From positions 1 through 19,329 of the forward strand of contig JBBRUV010000041.1 in NCBI GenBank assembly GCA_038247465.1: a stretch of 19,329 nucleotides of DNA, given 5' to 3'. Below are positions 7,848 to 13,925 of this stretch, piece by piece. Within the stretch, counting starts at the first letter, position 1. Every line of letters starts with the position of its first letter. The notes under the pieces are model-generated. The model did not search any database. It was not told the DNA's origin and was given only the letters and a program-made list of their open reading frames with translations. This stretch comes from JBBRNH01 sp038247465 (GTDB lineage: Bacteria > Bacteroidota > Bacteroidia > Cytophagales > Spirosomataceae). A program made the translations under genes and the position numbers.

Positions 7848-8417
7848 ATGAATCTCAAAACCATAATTGCCAGCGTGTTCGTAACGGGTGTGCTGGCCTC
7901 GTGCGCCCCGGCCATCACCGTTAAGTACGATTATGACCCTAAAGTAAATGTGCGGCAGTTTGCCACGTATCGTATCGAGGCCGACCGCACCCGCAACGCC
8001 GACCCCATTGTGGGCAGCAACCTGAACCAACGCCGGATTGCCGACGCGCTCGACGTGTCGCTCAAAGGCCGGGGCTACAAACCCGTTGATCAGGGCGAGG
8101 CCGATTTGATTGTGCGGTTTTTCACCGATTCGCGTGACCGGCAGCAGATTCAGTCTAACAACAACATGGGGCCGTATTCGTGGTGGTATGGCGGTGGCAT
8201 GAACAACACCTACTCGCGGCAGTATGAAGAAAACCGCGTGGTGGTGAACGTGCATGATGCCCGCACCAACAATATTATCTGGCAGGGCTGGGCAACGGGC
8301 CAGCTCAACAACCGCAACAAAGAGCGCGAGCGTGATGCGATCTTCCGCGAGACGGTAGCCAGTATCATCAAAAACCTGCCCGAAAGTGCCGGTCAGGATT
8401 ACGGCGCAACCCGCTGA
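7848..8417 (+). CDS. DUF4136-domain lipoprotein
   Basis: A 189-aa predicted lipoprotein. The N-terminus (MNLKTIIASVFVTGVLASC) is a short type II signal with lipobox LASC, so Cys19 would be lipidated and the protein anchored in an envelope membrane. The mature part follows the DUF4136 pattern I know from Bacteroidota and Proteobacteria: VKYDYDPKVNVRQFATYRI at the start, RRIADALDVSLKGRGY, then DLIVRFFTDS, and a late VVVNVHDARTNNIIWQGWATGQL. A polar loop rich in N, Y, W and G (about residues 100-125) separates the last two. Function of the domain is unknown. It stands alone, with 229 nt upstream in which I find no convincing promoter, and is followed by a hairpin pair that can act as terminator. 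Confidence 0.85.
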   Translation: MNLKTIIASVFVTGVLASCAPAITVKYDYDPKVNVRQFATYRIEADRTRNADPIVGSNLNQRRIADALDVSLKGRGYKPVDQGEADLIVRFFTDSRDRQQIQSNNNMGPYSWWYGGGMNNTYSRQYEENRVVVNVHDARTNNIIWQGWATGQLNNRNKERERDAIFRETVASIIKNLPESAGQDYGATR

Positions 8418-8424
8418 TTGTGAA

Positions 8425-8499
8425 CCCCGGCTACAAGCCGGGGGCAGAAGATGCCGATCTGACTGTTAGAATCCTTTGCCCCCGGCTCGTAGCCGGGGG
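8425..8499. repeat. Pair of mutually inverted hairpins (BIME/REP-like)
   Basis: The left unit (8425-8446) is itself a hairpin, CCCCGGCT-ACA-AGCCGGGG plus GGCA. The right unit (8477-8499) is TG-CCCCCGGCT-CGT-AGCCGGGGG. The right unit is the reverse complement of the left with one mismatch in about 22 nt, separated by 30 nt of unrelated sequence. Each arm can fold alone, and the two can pair with each other. The arrangement resembles bacterial interspersed mosaic elements built from REP palindromes. No REP-type transposase is in the window. Confidence 0.75.
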
Positions 8500-8510
8500 T
8501 TTTCGTTTTT
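8477..8510 (+). terminator. Probable intrinsic terminator of the DUF4136 gene
   Basis: A 9-bp GC stem, CCCCCGGCT/AGCCGGGGG with a 3-nt loop, is followed directly by TTTTCGTTTTT (8500-8510). This is a good rho-independent terminator for the lipoprotein gene ending at 8417. The same stem is the right half of the hairpin pair, so the repeat appears to double as a terminator. Confidence 0.6.
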
Positions 8511-8542
8511 AGCTATATCTTTACTCAAAAACTAACTGCATT

Positions 8543-9166
8543 ATGGTCGCTGTCGAAACCATTGCCGAAACCCTGCTCGAACGCCTGCAAATCGAAGACG
8601 TGGTGAGAATCTCCGCGTCAGAAGCCGAATACCTCGAACTGGCGGATGATTTTCCGTACAAACTTGATTATCACAAAGGAGAAATTATCGCTATGAGTTT
8701 AGCTACATTCTGGCACGAGGTGCTGGTTAATTCGATCGGTTTTTTGCTGGAGCAGTTTTACCGCAACAAACTTTTTTTTGTCAGTAACAGCAACGCCGGT
8801 TTGCAGATTCAAAAAGGTGATAATAGCTATTATCAGCCCGATTTGATGGTTGTTCAGGGACTACCCATTTTCAGACCCGGCTCCAACTGTATCATCACCA
8901 ATCCGTATCTGCTGGTCGAGATTTTATCGCCTTCGACCTCGAAGTACGACAAAGACGAAAAATTGCCGCTCTACAAAGACCTGCCCAGTTTGCAGTATGT
9001 GGTGTTGGTGGCCCAGAACCGCCCGTTTGTATCGGTTTATGCCCGCACCGACCAGCCTGATACGTGGCTCAACACCGATTATAAAACCCTCAGCAGTGTG
9101 GCCCGGCTTGGTGAACTGGCCTTGCCACTGCGCGAGATTTACCATAAAATTCAGTTTCCGGGCTGA
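8543..9166 (+). CDS. Uma2-family (DUF820) putative endonuclease
   Basis: A 207-aa protein of the Uma2/DUF820 family, which has the PD-(D/E)XK nuclease fold. Visible family features, in order: YLELADDFPYKLDYHKGEIIAMS near residues 30-52, the H-x-x-x-x-x-S-I-G-F-L-L helix, SNSNAGLQIQ, YYQPDLMVV (Pro99-Asp100, the PD part), PYLLVEILSPSTSKYDKDEK (Glu126 with the following Asp-x-x-x-Lys) and LPSLQYVVLVAQNRPFVSVY. The catalytic set looks intact. Family members are abundant in cyanobacteria and Cytophagales, often in many copies, with no established cellular role. It is a monocistronic gene bracketed by palindromic elements at 8425-8499 and 9218-9488, a setting consistent with a mobile or recently acquired gene. 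Confidence 0.85.
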   Translation: MVAVETIAETLLERLQIEDVVRISASEAEYLELADDFPYKLDYHKGEIIAMSLATFWHEVLVNSIGFLLEQFYRNKLFFVSNSNAGLQIQKGDNSYYQPDLMVVQGLPIFRPGSNCIITNPYLLVEILSPSTSKYDKDEKLPLYKDLPSLQYVVLVAQNRPFVSVYARTDQPDTWLNTDYKTLSSVARLGELALPLREIYHKIQFPG

Positions 9167-9217
9167 ACTCCTTCAAAATCCTTACCCTCATGAAATCTGT
9201 TTTAACCTTACTAACTG

Positions 9218-9488
9218 ATGTTACGCGGGTTCATAGAAAGCCGTAGGTTTGACCGATCTGGTAGCCGAAACGTCGGCCCGGCCCCGATTTCAACCGGGGG
9301 TCAAAAAGAGTAGAAAATCATTGAGTTCCGTAGGAACGGCCCATATAAACAGGCCATATCGGTCGTTCCTACGGAACTGTAACCCGCCGGGGCTACTGAC
9401 CTCACCCCCGGTTGAAATCGGGGCCGGGCCGACGTTTCGGCTACCAGATCGGCCATCCCTCCGGGATTTTCTGTACCGTGCGTAACAT
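9218..9488. mobile_element. 271-bp inverted-repeat element with nested palindromes (MITE-like)
   Basis: The ends are ATGTTACGC (9218-9226) and its exact reverse complement (9480-9488). Inside, 9251-9300 and 9405-9454 are inverted copies matching at 49 of 50 positions. The 104 bp between them hold a second perfect 15-bp inverted repeat (9324-9338 and 9364-9378). The segments between termini and arms are also loosely complementary. TAACT is found on both flanks (9212-9216 and 9492-9496), a possible 5-bp target duplication. No ORF inside looks real. The element separates Uma2 from an S41-peptidase remnant. It is best read as a non-autonomous palindromic element of unknown family. Confidence 0.65.
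9324..9378. repeat. Nested 15-bp perfect inverted repeat inside the element
   Basis: AGTTCCGTAGGAACG at 9324-9338 recurs as its exact reverse complement at 9364-9378. Each arm is also a small palindrome (GTTCC-GTA-GGAAC). Pairing extends inward imperfectly through GGCC and ATAT, leaving a very small loop. It could be a second element inserted within the outer one, or the hairpin tip of a single cruciform. Confidence 0.7.
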
Positions 9489-9496
9489 GAGTAACT

Positions 9497-9961
9497 ACGT
9501 TTCGCTTGCGACCCAAGGGCCGTCACCAATTTACACAAACGCCAATCGCTTTGCTGAGAAATGACCGGACCGTAAGTGCTGGTGATGAACTGGCTCTGAT
9601 CATGCACACCCTGCCACAAGTCCGACTGATTGGAGAAAACTCGGAAGGTAGCTTTGACAGCTTCCGGTTCCGCCAACTACCGAATGGCTGGTTTTACTCG
9701 GTACCCCAAAAACGCTTTCACGACTCGGTCAACCACTGCTATGAAGGCATTGGAGTACCAGTTGATGTTCGGGTGGTGATCAGTAAGGCCGATTTACAGC
9801 AACATGACGATCCGGTAATTAAACAGGCTTTAAATTTACAACCCGATGAGTTTAACTCAGAAACAGTCAGTATTTACGCTAAGGAACGGGTTGATGATTC
9901 TATTTTGGTTCGTCATGACCACGGCTGTAGCACAACGAACCAAAAATCCGTGTGTATATGA
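9497..9961 (+). pseudogene. C-terminal remnant of an S41-family peptidase
   Basis: The frame carries LRPKGRHQFTQTPIALL, then RNDRTVSAGDELALIMHTLP, QVRLIGENSEGSF, RQLPNGWFYSVPQKRF and CYEGIGVPVDVRV. This is the C-terminal part of S41 (C-terminal-processing/tricorn-core-like) serine peptidases. The serine in TVSAGDE corresponds to the nucleophile of the family's S-A-x-E/D motif, and Y-E-G-x-G-(I/V)-P-x-D-V is a typical late motif. Several hundred N-terminal residues are missing, including the PDZ-like region. Homology begins almost at the right end of the inverted-repeat element. Upstream of the element, ATG 9190 opens MKSVLTLLT. Removing 9217-9496 would join that to this frame without a shift. 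The frame also overruns into the next gene by 68 nt, another sign it is no longer a normal gene. A small expressed fragment cannot be excluded. Confidence 0.65.
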
Positions 9962-10547
9962 AAGTCTTTTGCGAAAAGATAAGCGTGAAGAAGCCATAAG
10001 GAGCCACCAGTCCATTTATGATTTTCACGCGGGCGACACCTTAGCCAGTATAGGAGCTGGTGGGGGCAGCAAAGAAATAATCTATTCTATGATGGCTGAT
10101 AATCTTGTGTTTTATCTGCAAGACATCAATTCAGTTTGCCTAACCCCGGAGATCGTGCGGGTTACCGTGAGTAAGTTATACAACGCAGCCGGGCTTACGG
10201 CTACTGCCACATTTATACCCATCATCGGAACGGAGAAGGAAACACGACTACCCAATCAGCTTTTCGATAAAATTATTATTGAGAATACGCTACACGAGCT
10301 AACGTATCCAGGAGAGGTACTGGCGAACGTTCGTACTAATCTAAAACCGGGCGGGTATTTGTATATAGAGGATTTTATGGCGAAACGGCCCGGGCAAAAG
10401 CACCGGGGCTGTCGTAAACCGTTATTTACCGAAGAAGCGTTGGTTCAATTACTTGACTCCAACGGCTTTCGGCTGCTGGAGTCTGCATTCACTTATCCGA
10501 GTAATGTGGATAGCAAGATTTATAAGTTCGCACTTAAAACTAAATGA
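9894..10547 (+). CDS. Exported SAM-dependent methyltransferase-like protein
   Basis: I start at ATG 9894 (MILFWFVMTTAVAQR), giving 217 aa. AAGGAA lies about 10 nt upstream as a ribosome binding site, and the N-terminus is a compact signal peptide ending AVA/AQ. An upstream frame start at 9846 would add residues inside the S41 remnant. The mature protein has a class I methyltransferase core: DTLASIGAGGGSKEIIYSM (motif I, glycine-rich SAM loop), YLQDIN (acidic residue of motif II), a long helix, LFDKIIIENTLHEL (motif IV region), then NLKPGGYLYIEDF (post-motif with P-G-G). A methyltransferase with an apparent secretion signal is unexpected, because SAM is cytoplasmic. The signal may be a membrane anchor or the protein may have lost catalysis. 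It is more AT-rich than its neighbours. Substrate unknown. Confidence 0.7.
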   Translation: MILFWFVMTTAVAQRTKNPCVYESLLRKDKREEAIRSHQSIYDFHAGDTLASIGAGGGSKEIIYSMMADNLVFYLQDINSVCLTPEIVRVTVSKLYNAAGLTATATFIPIIGTEKETRLPNQLFDKIIIENTLHELTYPGEVLANVRTNLKPGGYLYIEDFMAKRPGQKHRGCRKPLFTEEALVQLLDSNGFRLLESAFTYPSNVDSKIYKFALKTK

Positions 10548-10600
10548 CCTGTTTGAGTCGGCTCTTTTCTGCCTGTAATCAACCAACGTCAGTCAGCTAA

Positions 10601-11929
10601 TCACAGCACAACCCAGCCCAACAAGCCCGGTTTAACCCGAACCAATTGTAACCTGCCCGCAGTCGCCAATACCTCAACGGAGGTTCCGGTGGGCAGGGTT
10701 TGCATAACGGCGGCCCGAACGTCGGCAGCATCGCGGAGGTCGGTGGGCGCAGCCAGGGCAACGCGCCGGATGGATTTCTGGACGGGTTCGGTGCTGGTTG
10801 GGGTCACGTAGCCGCTTAGCCCGTCGGGGAGTTCAACGCGCAGCCAGTCGGTGGTGCCGCCCACAATGGTCAGGGCGGTAGCGCGGGGCAATTGGCGCAG
10901 GGCGGTGGAGTTTGCCGCAGGAGCCGACTTGAGAAGCGCCTGCGTGCCTAACACCCGCACCGAATCGCCGAGCCGGTTGGCGGGCAGCAGGGATTGCCGC
11001 GCCGGGCCGCGTCCCAATCGCACAAACGGCAACGGGTCAAGTGCGCCTTCGCCGTCGGCATAAATCCCGAAATGCAGGTGCGGGCCGGTGGTGCGGGCGT
11101 TGCCGGTGTTGCCCACAAACCCAATGGTATCACCAATACTGACGCGCTGCCCGGTCTGCACCGCAAAACGGTCGAGGTGAGCATAATACAGTCGTTGGTT
11201 ATGGTCGTCGTCGTTCAGAAATACCACGTTTCCGCCGAGTTCGTTGGTGCCGACCTGGGCAATGGTGCCGCTGACGGAGGCCAATGCGGGCGTTCCCTTC
11301 GGGGCAAAAATATCAATGCCCTCGTGCCTGCGTCGTCCGCCGTCGCGGGCTACACCAAAAAAACTGCTGATCTGCCGACTGTCGCGGTCTTTTACGGGGA
11401 AAGCCAGCACCGGCTCCCGCGTAATCGAAATGGTGTATCGCCCGCTCCGCAGCAGTTCGGGCTGAATTCGGATCAGGTGCGTCCGCGTCCGGCGAACATC
11501 CCAGGCCAGCACCGCGGTATCGGCCTGTGCCGAAATTGCCCGCGTGACCCGGTTTTTTCCGTCTATTTCAAACACATCAATAAACACACGGGCCGACTGT
11601 TGCCCCTGCGTCTCGATCCGAATCAGGAGCCGGTCGCCCCGTTGTGCGGTGAGGGTATAGCCAATGGCAGTGGCGCGGTTAGCCGGAAAATAGCCCGTTT
11701 CGCGGTACGGCATGGTGATGCTGAGCGAATCACGAAGGGCGCGTTCGGCAGCCACGAGCCAGTCGGAGCCGAGAGCGGTGCGGTCGAGGTCGGCAGTTTT
11801 TAATGATCGTTCGTACTGTTCGTGGGGCGTGTTGGCACCAAAAATGTTAGTGGCCGGGCCAACGGCAGTGCAGGCAAACAGCCCGGTTGTCAGCAAGATT
11901 GCTATCAGAAAATAAAGCAAAAAACGCAT
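10601..11929 (-). CDS. M23-family metallopeptidase lipoprotein with SH3-like repeats
   Basis: A 442-aa predicted envelope lipoprotein. The signal MRFLLYFLIAILLTTGLFAC gives lipobox LFAC with Cys20. Residues about 85-175 are beta-rich (GYTLTAQRGDRLLIRIETQ; GRYTISITREP), resembling a pre-peptidase domain. The M23 (LytM/DD-endopeptidase) domain spans about 187-300: RRHEGIDIFAPKGTPA (zinc ligands His202 and Asp206), GGNVVFLNDDDHNQRLYYAHLD (catalytic His251) and GPHLHFGIY (His284, His286). All required residues are present, so it probably cuts peptidoglycan cross-links. Two SH3b-like modules follow (about 320-375 and 385-442), each with a x-x-L-R-x-x-x-x-x-x-x-x-L-P-x-G/R-T pattern, likely for wall binding. 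It converges with the methyltransferase gene, 53 nt apart. Confidence 0.9.
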   Translation of the reverse strand: MRFLLYFLIAILLTTGLFACTAVGPATNIFGANTPHEQYERSLKTADLDRTALGSDWLVAAERALRDSLSITMPYRETGYFPANRATAIGYTLTAQRGDRLLIRIETQGQQSARVFIDVFEIDGKNRVTRAISAQADTAVLAWDVRRTRTHLIRIQPELLRSGRYTISITREPVLAFPVKDRDSRQISSFFGVARDGGRRRHEGIDIFAPKGTPALASVSGTIAQVGTNELGGNVVFLNDDDHNQRLYYAHLDRFAVQTGQRVSIGDTIGFVGNTGNARTTGPHLHFGIYADGEGALDPLPFVRLGRGPARQSLLPANRLGDSVRVLGTQALLKSAPAANSTALRQLPRATALTIVGGTTDWLRVELPDGLSGYVTPTSTEPVQKSIRRVALAAPTDLRDAADVRAAVMQTLPTGTSVEVLATAGRLQLVRVKPGLLGWVVL

Positions 11930-11979
11930 AGCTACAGATAGAAAACAGAATGGATTGAATAGGCTATTTACTCACTATA

Positions 11980-12342
11980 CTAAACGACTTTTTCGCGGTG
12001 ATATTTGAGCCGGGCCAGATACACAATCATCAGCAATCCAATCAGAATGCTGACAAACGGCACCAGCATTGCCAGCAACGCCGACGCGATATAGACGCAG
12101 GTGCTGATGGGCAGCCCTTTGCGAACGGTCAGAATGCGGACATCGGCAGACGGGCGTTTCAGCAGGTGATAATCAGTAGTGGCGTGGTTCCACATCAGGT
12201 AGAGGGTTCTGGTGATGGCGGCAAAAATGAGCATCGAAAATGCCGCCGAGAGTTCGGTGGCCGAGGTCTGGATATAGCGTGCCAGCACGTTGGTCAAAAA
12301 CGGAATCAGGCTCACAAACAGCAACAAGGCTCCGTTGTAGTA
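11980..12342 (-). pseudogene. 3' half of a TMEM175/DUF1211-like channel gene
   Basis: The frame gives about 120 residues: YYNGALLLFVSLIPFLTNVL, a second hydrophobic helix (AAFSMLIFAAITRTLYLMW), and two closing helices (LPISTCVYIASALLAMLVPF; VSILIGLLMIVYLARL). L-L-L-F-V-S-L-I-P-F-x-T opening a transmembrane segment is characteristic of the second half of prokaryotic TMEM175-like (DUF1211) potassium channels. The family's N-terminal segments, with their R-x-x-x-F-S-D signature, are absent. There is no ATG; the frame continues upstream into sequence that belongs, in another frame, to a truncated YciI gene. I therefore call it the downstream side of a deletion joint near 12338-12345. The family assignment is moderately sure. 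Confidence 0.6.
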
Positions 12343-12533
12343 ATGACGTGCTGCGACCCGCGAACTACTTTGCCGAACGGCATCAGGGCATCATTGCTGA
12401 CGAATTTACCCTGCGCGGCTATGCCGCTAATCCACTCGTTCCAGCGTTGCATTTCGGCCTGCATTTCTTCGGGCGACGGGTGCATGGTGGTCAACGAAGC
12501 CTCGTTGTGGAAGATGAGCATGAATTTTTCCAT
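12312..12533 (-). pseudogene. 5' half of a YciI-family gene, truncated
   Basis: Starts at ATG 12533 with MEKFMLIFHNE, then a SPEEMQAEMQRWNEWISGIA segment, AAQGKFVSNDALMPFGKVV and RGSQHVITT. This is a textbook start of the DUF1330-unrelated YciI-like (YCII, DGPF) family: M-x-K-(F/Y)-M-L-L, P-S-P-E-E-M, W-x-x-W-(I/M), L-x-x-x-G-K-V-V. The expected next motif, D-G-P-F-x-E-x-K-E-x-x-G-G-Y, is missing. Homology ends at the VITT and the frame closes after about 8 unrelated residues. The last bases overlap the TMEM175-like remnant in another frame. Full-length family members have about 115-125 residues; 73 remain here. Family function is uncharacterised. Confidence 0.7.
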
Positions 12534-12656
12534 GATTGATACTGAAGTTTATTTGGTTTGTGTAGCCCCGTTCGTCGTGGCTTTCAAGGGGAAGACGAAT
12601 GAAGGTACGGAAACCGGACAGGGTTGAAGGAATAATTTTAACAGGACTTGCCCCGC

Positions 12657-13925
12657 TTATTGTCCGGCCAACAACAGATCGAGCCGCCGAATCGCCTGGA
12701 TAACAGACCGGACGGAGTGGTAATTGATTTTCCACGAATGGCTCATATGCGTCCAGATGGGTTGCCCCTCGCGCGTCATCAGGGGCCACCATTCGCCTAC
12801 GTCGTGATTCACCATCTTGTCGAGCACAAACCGATGGACGTTGGCGTAGGCTTGCCAATAGGTTTCATCGCCCGTGAGCCGGAAGGCATCCAGAAAAGCG
12901 ATGAGGGACTCGGCCTGTTGCCAAAATTCTTTCTCGCGGTCAAACACAGGGCCGCTGTGTGAACCTTCGACAAACACGCCCCCGTGTTCCCAATCGACCC
13001 CGTAGGTGACGGCATGGTGGAAGGGCTTTAGTACAGCCTCGCGCCAGGTATCGTAGGGCAGTTTCATGATAGCCAGGGCGTGGAGCAGGAGCCAGCCAAA
13101 CTCGCCATTGTGCCCATAGCTGGTGTTGTCGTCGGCGGCCTGCTTTACGCCACCCTCGGCAAAGCGATCCCATCCCCAGACGATATCGAATTTAATTTGG
13201 GGGGCCACGCGCCAATCGGCCCAGAACTGCGGGATGCCCGTGCCATAGACCGGGTGCATGATTCGTGTGGTGAGCAGCTCGATTACTTCGAGCAGTTTTC
13301 GGCGGTGCAGGGGCTGTTGACTGGCTTCGTAAAGCGTGGTGAAGGCTTCCATGAGGTGCATGTGCACATCGAGGGTTTTGCGGTCTCCGCCCCCCGGCCC
13401 CGATTCTTTCAGTGTCCAGTCGTGGTAAAACACCTCAAAATAGCCACCGTAGCACGTATCAACGGCGTGTTTTTGCAACAGGTCGAACAGCTTTTGGGCG
13501 TAGGTCAGGCCGCGCGGGTCGCCGGTGGCGAGGGTGTATTCGCTCAGGCAGTAGATGGCGAAACTTTGCCCGTACACGATTTTCTGGTCGTTCACCACAT
13601 TACCCTGCCGGTCGGTCATCCAGTAGAAACCGCCGTGTTCCGCGTCCCACATCCGGGCGATCAGGTAATCGACACCGTGCCGGGCGAGGTCGGCGAACTC
13701 CTGACCGTAGCCCGCCCGGTGCGCCGATGAATAGGTAAAAACGGAGCGCGTCTGCGCAATCAGCGACTTTTCGTCGGTACCCACGTCGCGTCCGTGCTGA
13801 TCGAAGTGCGTGTTAAAGCCGCCGTTGGTGTAATCGGGGCTACGGCTCACCCAAAATGGGAGCAGTTCCTGGGTCAGGTGCCGGTGCATTTCCTGCCGGT
13901 GTTGTTGAATCGTTTGCGGGTTCAT
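12657..13925 (-). CDS. AGE-family sugar epimerase/isomerase
   Basis: A 422-aa (alpha/alpha)6-barrel enzyme of the N-acylglucosamine 2-epimerase family, which interconverts sugars at C2 (N-acetylglucosamine/mannosamine, cellobiose/glucosyl-mannose, or mannose/fructose). Family signatures are spread through the protein: LLPFWVSRSPDYTNGGFNTHFD near the start, QTRSVFTYSSAHRAG, HGGFYWMTDRQG, YGQSFAIYCLSEY, DVHMHLMEAFTTLYEAS, SYGHNGEFGWLLLHA, EFWQQAESLIAFLDAF and a late SHSWKINYH. Conserved histidines in the last four of these correspond to the barrel's catalytic and binding positions. The exact substrate cannot be read; cellobiose 2-epimerase and mannose isomerase are both possible. The start at 13925 overlaps the end of the PfkB gene by 86 nt. 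ATG 13889 is an alternative that still overlaps. Confidence 0.85.
   Translation of the reverse strand: MNPQTIQQHRQEMHRHLTQELLPFWVSRSPDYTNGGFNTHFDQHGRDVGTDEKSLIAQTRSVFTYSSAHRAGYGQEFADLARHGVDYLIARMWDAEHGGFYWMTDRQGNVVNDQKIVYGQSFAIYCLSEYTLATGDPRGLTYAQKLFDLLQKHAVDTCYGGYFEVFYHDWTLKESGPGGGDRKTLDVHMHLMEAFTTLYEASQQPLHRRKLLEVIELLTTRIMHPVYGTGIPQFWADWRVAPQIKFDIVWGWDRFAEGGVKQAADDNTSYGHNGEFGWLLLHALAIMKLPYDTWREAVLKPFHHAVTYGVDWEHGGVFVEGSHSGPVFDREKEFWQQAESLIAFLDAFRLTGDETYWQAYANVHRFVLDKMVNHDVGEWWPLMTREGQPIWTHMSHSWKINYHSVRSVIQAIRRLDLLLAGQ

Noticed and set aside
8511..8523. TATCTTTA ahead of Uma2 as a -7 box
   Set aside because: The last base is off consensus and the -33 position falls in the G-rich terminator stem with no TTG.
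8425..9488. Palindromes considered as a CRISPR array or as attachment sites of an integrated element
   Set aside because: There is no regular repeat-spacer periodicity, no cas gene, no integrase and no tRNA; the repeats are inverted pairs rather than direct repeats.
9290..9676. 128-codon minus-strand frame spanning the palindromic element
   Set aside because: Half of it is inverted-repeat sequence and half is antisense to the S41 remnant; no transposase features.
10994..11803. 269-codon plus-strand frame across the M23 peptidase gene
   Set aside because: The opposite strand encodes a complete M23 domain with all zinc ligands; the antisense product resembles nothing.
13080..13730. 216-codon plus-strand frame inside the AGE epimerase gene
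   Set aside because: Antisense to conserved epimerase motifs, no motif or start signal of its own.
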